A stretch of DNA of 64,000 bases from Sphingomonas sp. TZW2008 (GTDB taxonomy: Bacteria > Pseudomonadota > Alphaproteobacteria > Sphingomonadales > Sphingomonadaceae): positions 101,901-165,900 of the forward strand of contig NZ_BDJB01000011.1 of assembly GCF_002117915.1 (NCBI RefSeq), given 5' to 3'. Made by a program: the position numbers and the translations under genes. The notes beneath the pieces were generated by a model. The model had not been told where the DNA came from and did no database searches. It saw only the letters and a list, made by a program, of their open reading frames with translations. Position 1 is the stretch's first letter, and each line of letters starts with the position of its first letter. Positions 34,027-42,217 of this stretch are shown piece after piece.

Positions 34027-35171
34027 CGCGCCCGATCGGCTATTTCGTCCACCATCAGGGGCGCGGCCACGCCGAGCGCGCGGCGGAGATTGTCAACGCG
34101 ATGCCGGAGCGCCCGGTGACGCTGTTTTGCGCGCGCAACGACATCTTTCCGCCGCTCGGCGCCCATGTGCACATCGAGACAATCCCGTCGCTGTTCGAAG
34201 CACCCGCCGATGCCGCACCCGCGCTCGCCAACGCACGCACGCCGGCAACGCTGCACTGCGCGCCGCTCGGCTGGAGCAGCATCACCCGTGCGATCGCAAC
34301 GATCGCGCAGTGGTTCGACACCGCGCGCCCCGCGCTGTTCGTCACCGACGTGTCGGCCGAACTCGCACAACTGGCGCGGATTGCGTCGATCCCCTGCGTC
34401 AGCGTGCTGCAGCACGGCGACCGCGACGATGCGGGGCATATGGCGGCGTATGAAGCGGCGCTGGGCATTCTCGCGCCCTATGCGCCCGCGCTGGAGCAGC
34501 CCGGCCGGCCAGCCTGGATGCTGGCTAAGACGCATTATGCACCGGGCGTGGGCATTGACCCCGCCACGATCGGCGCACCGATCGACAAGGCAGCGGCGCG
34601 CGCCGCGCTCGGCTTGCCTGTGGCGGGCGAGATCGTCCTGGTGATCGCGGGCGGCGGCGGCAACGGGACGCCGGCGACGCCGCTGACGCTCGGCGCGCGC
34701 GCGATGCCCGACACGCAGTGGCGGACGATCGGCGCGGTCGAGCGCGAATGGCATGAGACAATGCCGGGCAACCTCCACCATCTCGGCTGGGTCGATTGTC
34801 CGGCGACCTATATCGCGGCGGCCGACCGGATCGTCTCGTCCGCCGGAAACACGACGGTGCACATGATCGCGGCCGCCGGGCGGCCGTGGATCGTGGTGCC
34901 CGAGTGGCGCTATTTCGACGAGCAGTTATGGAAGGCGCGGATGCTCGACGCCGCGGGCGCGGCGGTGATGCTCGATCACTGGCCGGCGCACGGCGGCGCG
35001 TGGGCAGCAGCGTGGGCACGCGCCGACGCGCTCGATCTGACGCGCCAGCGTGCGCTTGTGAACCACGATGCCGCGACCGAAACCGCTGCCTGGCTGTGCA
35101 CGCTGGCCGACGCGGGCTGGGCAGCGCCCGACGTCGAAATCCTCTCCCTCCTGCCGGAACAACGCGCATGA
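34023..35171 (+). CDS. GT28/MurG-like glycosyltransferase
   Basis: 382-residue predicted GT-B fold transferase. The N terminus IGYFVHHQGRGHAERAAEIV resembles MurG/GT28-type acceptor loops (GxGHxxR). The C-terminal donor site includes VIAGGGGNGTPA near 206-217, LGWVDCPATYIAAADRIVSSAGNTTVHM (near 258-285, glycine/serine loop SSAGNTT) and IVVPEWRYFDEQ. Substrates are unknown. Coupled by ATGA overlaps to both neighbours, it is the middle gene of a three-gene sugar operon, so it probably acts on the product of the upstream SPS-like enzyme or on a common acceptor. Confidence 0.85.
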   Translation: MTRPIGYFVHHQGRGHAERAAEIVNAMPERPVTLFCARNDIFPPLGAHVHIETIPSLFEAPADAAPALANARTPATLHCAPLGWSSITRAIATIAQWFDTARPALFVTDVSAELAQLARIASIPCVSVLQHGDRDDAGHMAAYEAALGILAPYAPALEQPGRPAWMLAKTHYAPGVGIDPATIGAPIDKAAARAALGLPVAGEIVLVIAGGGGNGTPATPLTLGARAMPDTQWRTIGAVEREWHETMPGNLHHLGWVDCPATYIAAADRIVSSAGNTTVHMIAAAGRPWIVVPEWRYFDEQLWKARMLDAAGAAVMLDHWPAHGGAWAAAWARADALDLTRQRALVNHDAATETAAWLCTLADAGWAAPDVEILSLLPEQRA

Positions 35172-36067
35172 TTTCTGTTTGCACGCTCGCTGGTGGCCGC
35201 GCCGCGCACTTGCACAACATCGTTCTGGGGCTCGATGCGCAACTGGTGCCGCCCGACGAACTCGTCATCGCGGTGATGCAGGACGAGCCCTATGTGCTGC
35301 CCGAAAAGCGCTTTCCGGTACGCCAGCTGATGATCGGCGGCGGCGGCATCCCGCTCGCCGCGGCGCGCAACGCCGCCGCGCGCGCGGCCGAGGGCGAGAC
35401 GCTGATCTTCCTAGACGTCGATTGTATTCCCGATCCGGCGTTCGTCGGCGACTACGCCCGGTTGCTTGATGAAATGAACGCGGTGCTGATGGGCGAGGTG
35501 CTGTACCTTCCCGCCGGTGCGACCGACGCCGGGATCGATATCGATCGGTTCGCGCGGATCGGCGTCAAGCATTCGGAACGCGCGGGGCCGCCGGTCGAGG
35601 CGACGGGCGCGTGCAGCGACTATCGCTGCTTCTGGTCGCTCAACTTTGCGATGCGTCGCGCGACGTTCCTCGCACTCGGCGGGTTCGACGAGCGCTACGT
35701 CGGCTATGGCGGCGAGGATACCGATTTCGGGCGGTTGGTGGTGGAGGCGGGCATTCCAATCCGCTGGTGCCGCGGCGCGCGCGTCTATCACCAGCATCAC
35801 GCGCACCACATGCCCCCGGTCCACCATGTCGACAGCGTGATCGCCAATGCCGCGCGCTTCCGCGACAAATGGGGGCATTTCACGATGGAACACTGGCTGC
35901 GCGCGTTCACGCTGATGGGGCTGGTGCGGCTGGAGAACGGCGAACACGTCCGGCTGCGTGACGTTAACGAGGCGGATCTGGCGCTGACGCGGCAGCAGGC
36001 GGACCAGCCTTATGCCAGCACGGCGACCGTGCTTGCGCTGCTCGAGGCGCGGATGGCGGCGGCATAA
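35168..36067 (+). CDS. Family 2-type glycosyltransferase (galactosyltransferase-like C terminus)
   Basis: 299-residue GT-A fold enzyme. Nucleotide-sugar binding features are the N-terminal MISVCTLAGGRAAHLHNIV, the metal-binding LIFLDVDCIPDPAF near 78-91 (DVD), and the acceptor-side block LGGFDERYVGYGGEDTDFGRL near 174-195, typical of GT2/GT27 proteins with a GGEDxDFxxR motif. The start ATG overlaps the stop of the GT28-like gene (ATGA). Its last 58 bases overlap the 3' end of the convergent GT4 gene. Sugar donor and acceptor unknown. Confidence 0.88.
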   Translation: MISVCTLAGGRAAHLHNIVLGLDAQLVPPDELVIAVMQDEPYVLPEKRFPVRQLMIGGGGIPLAAARNAAARAAEGETLIFLDVDCIPDPAFVGDYARLLDEMNAVLMGEVLYLPAGATDAGIDIDRFARIGVKHSERAGPPVEATGACSDYRCFWSLNFAMRRATFLALGGFDERYVGYGGEDTDFGRLVVEAGIPIRWCRGARVYHQHHAHHMPPVHHVDSVIANAARFRDKWGHFTMEHWLRAFTLMGLVRLENGEHVRLRDVNEADLALTRQQADQPYASTATVLALLEARMAAA

Positions 36068-37122
36068 GCCGCCTCGTAGCCGTCGATCATCGCGGCGACC
36101 GAGAAAGCGCGCTCGATCCATGCGCGGCAATCGGGCCGCGGCACCGCCATCGCGGCGCGGATCGCGCGGGCGAGATCGGCCGGATCGTCCGAGGCGTAGG
36201 CACCCGCTTCGCCGACCACTTCGCGCATCGCGCCGCGATCGATCGCCGCGACGGGCACGCCGCATGCCAGCGCCTCGGCGGCGACTAGCCCGAACGGCTC
36301 GTCCCACATCGGCGTCGAGACGAGCACCGATGCGGCGCCGATCGCGTCGACCAGCGCGTCGCCGCCGAGATGGCCGTGATAGACGCAGGCCTCGCCGAGT
36401 AGCGGCGCGACGTGGTCGCCGAAATAATCCATGCAGTCGATGGGTCCGTAGATGTCAATCGGCAGGCCCGCGATCGCAGCGGCCGCCGCTGCCACCGCGG
36501 TGCCCTTGTTCGGCGTGATCCGCCCACACCAGATCGCGCGGCCGTTGCCATGCGCCGAGAAGCGCCAGCGCGCGGTGTCGATCCCGTTGTGGACGACCGA
36601 GGCGGTGGCGGGTGCGTCGGCCCACCAGCTGCGCGCGTGGCTGCGCGACGTCACCGTCTGTCGCAGCCACGGCGCGGCGTAGTCCGCGATCGTATCGGCC
36701 AGCCCTTTGAAGGGCGGAACGTGGAGCGACGTGACCATCGGCTGGCGATCGCGCAGCGCCCAGCGATGCAGCGCGGGGTGCATCGCATTGTTGTGTACTA
36801 CGTCGAAGCCGCCGTGCGCGATCGCCGCCCAGGCGCGCCCGAACGCCGCATCCTGGAACGCGGTGAGCTCGTCGGTACCGTGCCACAGCGCCCACGGCAG
36901 CACCGCCTCGTAATGCTGCGGGACGACGCCGTGCAGCGGCAGCGCGGCGTCGCTGTCGGCGCTGGCGAACAGCGTCACGTCGTGCCCGCGCGCGACGAGC
37001 GCGTCGGCGAGCTGGTGGCAATGCGCCTCCATCCCGCCCATGAAGGGCGAGGCGATCGGATGGCGCAGATGCGCCACCACCGCGATGCGCAGCGGCCGCT
37101 CGTCTTCGGGCAGATCGATCAT
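36010..37122 (-). CDS. GT4-family glycosyltransferase
   Basis: 370-residue GT-B enzyme. The N-terminal fold starts RIAVVAHLRHPIASPFMGGMEAHCHQLADALVARGH (glycine-rich donor loop MGGME near residues 28-33). The C-terminal retaining-GT4 signature is VSTPMWDEPFGLVAAEALACGVPVAA near 278-303, with the E-x7-E arrangement EPFGLVAAEALA. It faces the SPS-like/GT28/GT2 operon and shares 58 bases of coding sequence tail to tail with the GT2 gene. The two transcripts would therefore be complementary at their ends. Likely part of the same glycosylation function, by inference. Confidence 0.9.
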   Translation of the reverse strand: MIDLPEDERPLRIAVVAHLRHPIASPFMGGMEAHCHQLADALVARGHDVTLFASADSDAALPLHGVVPQHYEAVLPWALWHGTDELTAFQDAAFGRAWAAIAHGGFDVVHNNAMHPALHRWALRDRQPMVTSLHVPPFKGLADTIADYAAPWLRQTVTSRSHARSWWADAPATASVVHNGIDTARWRFSAHGNGRAIWCGRITPNKGTAVAAAAAAIAGLPIDIYGPIDCMDYFGDHVAPLLGEACVYHGHLGGDALVDAIGAASVLVSTPMWDEPFGLVAAEALACGVPVAAIDRGAMREVVGEAGAYASDDPADLARAIRAAMAVPRPDCRAWIERAFSVAAMIDGYEAAYAAAIRASSSASTVAVLA

Positions 37123-37129
37123 CGTGGCG

Positions 37130-38722
37130 TCACTCGGGCTTGGTGATGCTTGGCCATTTGACGCCGAGCTGCTCGAGATAGCTGCTGTACTTCTTGGGGT
37201 TGTAATAGGTCGGGCGCATGCGATCGCGGAATTGCGCCATGATGTCGGCGTTCATCTCGATATAGGGTTTCTCGTTGGTCAGGGTCGGCTGGTACTTCAC
37301 CGTCTTGGTCTGCACGTCGGTGAAATAGCTCTTTGCCGCGGTGACGAGTTCCGGGCGGGTCAGCAGATCGAGCAGCGTCATCGCCATCACCTTGCCGCCG
37401 GCGACCGCGCCCTTGTGCGCGATCGGCGTCGCCATCGCGATCGCGTTCGACCAATTGTGCCCCGGTAGCTCGGGAATGTTCGAGGGGTAGCGGATGGTGA
37501 TCGTCGGCTTGGTCCACGATACGTCACCGATATCGTCCGATCCGCCGCTTTTGGGCTCGGCTTCGGGCGGCTTCATCGGCTCGAGCGCGGTGTCGAGCCC
37601 CTTCTGCTCGCCGCCGACCAGCTTCTGCACCGCCTTGGCGAACTGCTGTTCCTCCGCGGTCCAGGTCGGCAGGCCGACCTTCTTGATATTCTCGTATGCC
37701 GCCTCCGCCATCGGGCGGTTCATGTGCTGCGGGGCGGCGGTGCCAATGATGCGGTGGGAGACGGTGGTATCGGTCATCATCGCCGCGGCGGTCGCGATCT
37801 TGCTGCCGATCTCGTAATTCTTGCGGATTGCGTCGAACGACTGCTCACGGAAATAATACCAGACGGTCGCGGTCGAGGGCACGACGTTGGGAAAGTCGCC
37901 GCCGTCCTTGATGACATAGTGCGAGCGCTGCTCGGGGCGCAGATGCTCGCGGCGGAAGTTCCAGCCCGCGTCCATCAGCTCGACCGCGTCGAGCGCGCTG
38001 CGCCCGCGCCACGGCGCGCCGGCCGAATGCGCGCTCTCGCCATTGAAGGTGTAGAGCACCGACACGCCGCCGGTGCCCGATGGCTGGCCCCAATTGGTCT
38101 GCAGGTTCGAGCTGACGTGTGTGAACAACACCGCGTCGACGTCCTTGAACAGGCCGTCGCGCACGAAGAACGCCTTTGCCGCGACGGGTTCCTCGGCGAC
38201 GCCGGGCCATAGCAGCAGCGTGCCCGGGATCTTCTCGCGGATCATGATGTCCTTCACCGCCAACGCCGCGGCGATGTTCACCGCCTGCCCGCTGTTATGC
38301 CCCTCGCCATGGCCGGGCGCGCCGGCGATCATCGGTTCGCGCCATGCGACGCCGGGCTTCTGGCTCGCCTTGGGGATGCCGTCGAGATCGGAGCCGACCG
38401 CGATCGTCGGGCCGCCGGACCCTTGCGACCACGTTGCCGACCAGGCGGTGGGTATGCCGGCGATACCGCGCGTGACGGTGAAGCCGTTCTTCTCGAGGAT
38501 CTCGGTGATGTAGCGCGAGGTCTCGATTTCCTGCATCCCGAGCTCGCCGAAGCTGAAGATCGAATCGATCATTTCCTGCACCAGCTTGGCCCGCTTCTCG
38601 ACCCCAGCGGCGGCTTCGACCTTGAGCGCGTCGAGCCGCTGCGGCGCGACCTGCGCGGCGGCGGGCACGGTTAGCAGCAAGGCAGCGGCACCCGCCGTCG
38701 TCATCCACGCCATTCGCATCAT
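37130..38722 (-). CDS. Secreted M20-family amidohydrolase (AbgB/PeptT-like)
   Basis: 530-residue predicted periplasmic amidohydrolase with signal peptide (MMRMAWMTTAGAAALLLTVPAAAQ). M20 features include the metal-ligand region VGSDLDGIP near 108-116, APGHGEGHNSGQAVNIA near 132-148 (HxxGHN), GVAEEPVAA near 173-181 and FNGESAHSAGAPWRGRSALDAVELMD near 228-253. Similar proteins cleave p-aminobenzoyl-glutamate or other N-acyl amino acids. The start sits 101 bases after the neighbouring gene on the same strand. Substrate unknown. Confidence 0.92.
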   Translation of the reverse strand: MMRMAWMTTAGAAALLLTVPAAAQVAPQRLDALKVEAAAGVEKRAKLVQEMIDSIFSFGELGMQEIETSRYITEILEKNGFTVTRGIAGIPTAWSATWSQGSGGPTIAVGSDLDGIPKASQKPGVAWREPMIAGAPGHGEGHNSGQAVNIAAALAVKDIMIREKIPGTLLLWPGVAEEPVAAKAFFVRDGLFKDVDAVLFTHVSSNLQTNWGQPSGTGGVSVLYTFNGESAHSAGAPWRGRSALDAVELMDAGWNFRREHLRPEQRSHYVIKDGGDFPNVVPSTATVWYYFREQSFDAIRKNYEIGSKIATAAAMMTDTTVSHRIIGTAAPQHMNRPMAEAAYENIKKVGLPTWTAEEQQFAKAVQKLVGGEQKGLDTALEPMKPPEAEPKSGGSDDIGDVSWTKPTITIRYPSNIPELPGHNWSNAIAMATPIAHKGAVAGGKVMAMTLLDLLTRPELVTAAKSYFTDVQTKTVKYQPTLTNEKPYIEMNADIMAQFRDRMRPTYYNPKKYSSYLEQLGVKWPSITKPE

Positions 38723-38823
38723 CGCTTTCCCCCTTGTGCTTCGGCGCCATCATGGCGGCACCGCAACGATCGGCATAGCCGGAACCACGGGCGATCATGC
38801 GTTTTCGTGCGTCGCCGTGTGGC

Positions 38824-39201
38824 TCACTGATAGCGCGACAGTCGGTCGAACCCCTCGTTCGCCTTGGTCATCTTGGCGAGCTTGCGCAGGAAGGCGCGGA
38901 CGTGGCGATCGAAGCGATCGTCGTCGTGCACGCCGCGCCAGTGATAGTCATCGCGGTCGAGCAGCGCGCGCATCGCGGCGGCGAACGTCGCCTGATCGCG
39001 GGTGGTGTCGGTCGCGGTCAGTAGCGTCGCAACCATCTCCTCGGCCGATGCCTTGTCGCTGTCGTCCGCCTCGCGCCGGCCGCCGCGCGCGGCGACGGCC
39101 TGCTCGGCGCGCGCCGCGACGATGCGACGGTCGAGCCATCGCCGCACCGCTGCCGCATCCCACGGCGCGGCAGCGTTTGCGGGTGCCATCTTCGTCGTCA
39201 T
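38824..39201 (-). CDS. Hypothetical 125-residue protein
   Basis: Unrecognised, soluble, charged and mostly helical protein (MTTKMAPANAAAPWDAAAVRRWLDRRIV...DRLSRYQ). It has a helix-rich Arg/Ala start, an acidic middle (READDSDKASAEEMVATLL) and a C-terminal FDRHVRAFLRKLAKMTKANEGFD. Codon usage matches neighbours. It is divergent from the RNB ribonuclease gene with only 75 bases between the start codons, so the two share a promoter region. Confidence 0.65.
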   Translation of the reverse strand: MTTKMAPANAAAPWDAAAVRRWLDRRIVAARAEQAVAARGGRREADDSDKASAEEMVATLLTATDTTRDQATFAAAMRALLDRDDYHWRGVHDDDRFDRHVRAFLRKLAKMTKANEGFDRLSRYQ

Positions 39202-39276
39202 GTCGCCTTGCGCTCCCGCCGTTGCCCGCCATGCACCCGCTTTTCGTCATGCAGCGGCGGCGTATAGGTGGGCGCG

Positions 39277-40668
39277 ATGAAGACCTTAGTCGATCCCGAC
39301 CGCGCGCTCGTCAACGGGCTGGCGGCGATTCGCCGTGAATTTCAGGTGCCCGCGTCGTTTCCGCCGGCCGTGCTCGCCGCCGCCGAGGCTGCGGTGCGCC
39401 GCCCGCCGGCGGAACACGTCGATCGGCTGGACGTACCGTTCGTCACGCTCGATCCCGCCACCTCGACCGATCTCGACCAGGCGTTCTGGATCGAGCCGAG
39501 CAATGGCGACCTGCTGCTGCGCTACGCCATCGCCGATGTCGCGTGGTTCGTGACGCCTGGCGACGCGATCGACGCGGAGGCGTGGCAGCGCGGCGAGACG
39601 ATGTATTTGCCCGACGGCAAGGCTGGGCTCTACCCCCCGATCATCGGCGAGCGCGCCGCGAGCCTACTGCCGGGCGATCCGCGACCCGCGGTGGTGTTCG
39701 CCGTCCGCGTCGCGCCCGACGGTGCGGCGACGCTCGACGGCGTCGAGCGCGCGATGATCCGCAGCCGCGCAAAGCTCGCTTATGCGACGGTGCAGCCACG
39801 CGACCTGCCGCCGACCTTCGAGGAGCTTGCGCGCCGTATCGCCGCGGCCGAGGCGCGGCGTGGCGCCTCGCGCGTCGATCCGCCCGAGCAACAGGTCGCA
39901 GCGGATGCGGACGGCGGGTTCACGCTGTCGTTCCGCCCGCGGCTCGCGTCCGAGGATCGCAACGCCGCGCTGTCGCTCGCGACCAATCTCGCCGTGGCAG
40001 ACTTGCTGCTCGCACATCGCACCGGACTGTTCCGCACGATGCCCGAGCCCGATGCGAGCGCCGTCGCGCGGCTGCGCGCGATCGCGGCAGCGACCGGGAT
40101 CGACTGGCCGGCCGATCTGTCGCTGCGCGCGTTCGAGCGCGGGCTCTCGCCCACCGGTGCGGCCGACGCGGCGATGATGACCGCGATCCGCCGCGCGGGA
40201 TCGGGCGCGAGCTACACGCCGTTCCGCCCCGGCGAGACGCCGTGGCACGCGGCGATGGGCGCGACGTACGCTCATGCCACGGCGCCGCTGCGGCGCCTTG
40301 CCGACCGCTACGTGGTGATGGCCGCGCTCGCGCTCGCCAACGGCCGGGCGGTGCCCGAGCCGATCGCGGCGGCGTTCGAGACGCTGCCGCCCGTCATGGC
40401 CCGCGCGGGCGCACGGCAGGGGCAGATCGATCGCGCGGTGCTCGATCTCGCCGAGGCGGCGATGCTGCGTCCCCGGATCGGCGAGACGTTCCGCGCGGTC
40501 GTCATCGACGCCGATCGCGGCCGCGCGCGCATCCAGCTGTGCGATCTTCCGGTACTCGCCCGTGTCGCGGCCGAGGATGTCGCCGCCGGCGACCCGATCA
40601 CGGTCCGCCTCACGCGCGCCGATCCCGACGCCCGGCGGATCGACTTCGAACCGGTTCCGGCTGCGTGA
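39277..40668 (+). CDS. Stand-alone RNB-domain ribonuclease
   Basis: 463-residue protein built mainly of an RNB exonuclease domain (about 45-385) and a short S1/OB-like tail (GETFRAVVIDADRGRARIQL, 400-460). It lacks the N-terminal cold-shock domains of RNase II/R (640 residues and longer). The catalytic stretch VTLDPATSTDLDQAF (57-70) gives D59, D65 and D67, but the fourth acidic position is Q68. Processive 3'-5' RNA degradation is expected from the family; whether activity is altered is open. Start is the ATG after GGTGGGCGCG; a GTG nine bases upstream is an alternative. Confidence 0.9.
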   Translation: MKTLVDPDRALVNGLAAIRREFQVPASFPPAVLAAAEAAVRRPPAEHVDRLDVPFVTLDPATSTDLDQAFWIEPSNGDLLLRYAIADVAWFVTPGDAIDAEAWQRGETMYLPDGKAGLYPPIIGERAASLLPGDPRPAVVFAVRVAPDGAATLDGVERAMIRSRAKLAYATVQPRDLPPTFEELARRIAAAEARRGASRVDPPEQQVAADADGGFTLSFRPRLASEDRNAALSLATNLAVADLLLAHRTGLFRTMPEPDASAVARLRAIAAATGIDWPADLSLRAFERGLSPTGAADAAMMTAIRRAGSGASYTPFRPGETPWHAAMGATYAHATAPLRRLADRYVVMAALALANGRAVPEPIAAAFETLPPVMARAGARQGQIDRAVLDLAEAAMLRPRIGETFRAVVIDADRGRARIQLCDLPVLARVAAEDVAAGDPITVRLTRADPDARRIDFEPVPAA

Positions 40669-40851
40669 CAACGCGAAACGGATAAGTTTTGACAGTGCGC
40701 CGAGCCAGCCCTTATCCCCGCGCATAAGCCCGGCGAGCGGCCGGCGGTGCGGGGATCGCAGATCCGGCCAAGCGCGGCAGCGCGTGCGGTGCGGTCTGGT
40801 CGGCGCCTGTCGCCGCATCGTTCCCGCGCGATCGACGATCCTGGTGGATGG

Positions 40852-42201
40852 ATGACCGATATGGATACGCCCGCGGCGCCCGAAGCCTTTCGCCTGGCGC
40901 GCGTGTCGCGCGCGCGCACCGTGCGGCGCGACAAGCGGCCGCGCTGGGCGGAGCTCGCGGCGCAGGCGGCGTTCGTAGTGTTGATGATCCTGTGCCTGTC
41001 GGGGCCGTGGGCGGCGGGCGAAGCCGATCCCGCGCTCGCGCAGCTGCGGCAGATCGGTTACCTCGCGGTCCTCGCCACGACGATCGTCGCGCTCCGTCCG
41101 TGGCGTAACCCGCAGGCGCTGCTCGTCGTGCCATGGCCGCTGCTTCTCTCGCTCGGCTGGTGCTGGTTCAGCTTGAGCTGGGCCTTGTACCCGGGTGCCG
41201 GCTTGCGGCGGCTGGTACTGACGACGATCGTCGCCTGGTCGCTGCTCGCTTTGGTGCGGGAGATCGCGGTCAGCCGCCTCCTCAACATCCTCCACGTCCT
41301 GCTCGCGCTACTGCTCGTCGCCAACTATTTCGCCGTGTTCCTATTTCCGGCGACTGGGCTCGATCCAGACGTCTATGAAGGCGTCACCAACACGTGGCGC
41401 GGGGTGATGGGGCAGAAGAACTTCGTCGGCTTTGCCTGCGCGATGACGGCAATCGTGTTCACCATTGGCGCCGGCTTCCCCGCGTGGAATACGCCGCAAG
41501 GGCGCCCGCTGCTGATCGTCCGGATCGTCGTCGTGCTCGCCGCGGTGAATTTCCTGATCCAAAGCCAGTCCAAGACGTCGATGGGTATCGGCGTATTCGC
41601 GATCCTCGTCGGCGCGCTGTTCACCTATCTCGCGACGGTGAAGGGGCAGCGGCGGCTCGCTGCTCCCGGGTGGGCGTGGATCGCCATCGTGCCGTTCGCG
41701 ATCGTCTGCCTGGGCATGGCGATCGATGCGACGCCCTATCTCGAGATGGTCAGCGATCCTGCCGCCTTCACCGGCCGGACGCAGATCTGGACGGGGTTGA
41801 TCAAGGCCTATGTCGATCAGCCGCTGCTCGGCGTCGGTTACGGCTCGCTGTGGGACGTCGGCCCCGACGGTCCGATGAAGATGTATGCGGAAAAGTGGGC
41901 GGGCGAGGTGTCGCAGGGGCACAACGGCTATCTCGACATGCTCGTCCAGGTCGGCGCGATCGGCCTTTTGTTGATCCTGTTCGCTACGCTCGTCTGGCCG
42001 CTGCAGCGCCTGCTGCGCGGCGGCGATCATCCCGCGCGCGTGCTGGGCGCGGCGATGCTGTTCTTCAGCCTCGGCCACAACTTCACCGAATCCTCGCTGT
42101 TCGATCGCGACCTGCAGGGGCAGGTGTTCCTGATGATCGCGATCGCCTTGCTGTGGAAGACGACCGCGGCGGTTGCGGGAGATACGCGCCGGCCGGCGTG
42201 A
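40852..42201 (+). CDS. O-antigen ligase / Wzy_C family membrane protein
   Basis: 449-residue polytopic inner-membrane protein with about ten helices. The Wzy_C/O-antigen ligase signature is visible around NTWRGVMGQKNFVGFACAMT (near 183-202), LIQSQSKTSMGIG near 235-247 and the long periplasmic loop AAFTGRTQIWTGLIKAYVDQPLLGVGYGS near 304-332, with SQGHNGYLDMLVQVGAIGLL near 363-382 containing the conserved histidine. Such proteins transfer or polymerise lipid-linked glycans, or ligate exopolysaccharide. ATG after GGTGGATGG is the start; the frame upstream is not protein-like. Confidence 0.9.
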   Translation: MTDMDTPAAPEAFRLARVSRARTVRRDKRPRWAELAAQAAFVVLMILCLSGPWAAGEADPALAQLRQIGYLAVLATTIVALRPWRNPQALLVVPWPLLLSLGWCWFSLSWALYPGAGLRRLVLTTIVAWSLLALVREIAVSRLLNILHVLLALLLVANYFAVFLFPATGLDPDVYEGVTNTWRGVMGQKNFVGFACAMTAIVFTIGAGFPAWNTPQGRPLLIVRIVVVLAAVNFLIQSQSKTSMGIGVFAILVGALFTYLATVKGQRRLAAPGWAWIAIVPFAIVCLGMAIDATPYLEMVSDPAAFTGRTQIWTGLIKAYVDQPLLGVGYGSLWDVGPDGPMKMYAEKWAGEVSQGHNGYLDMLVQVGAIGLLLILFATLVWPLQRLLRGGDHPARVLGAAMLFFSLGHNFTESSLFDRDLQGQVFLMIAIALLWKTTAAVAGDTRRPA

Positions 42202-42217
42202 CGCCGCGCACGTCGGC

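Noticed and set aside
39664..41295. 543-codon minus-strand frame
   Set aside because: Antisense of the RNB and O-antigen ligase genes; composition is typical of high-GC shadow frames.
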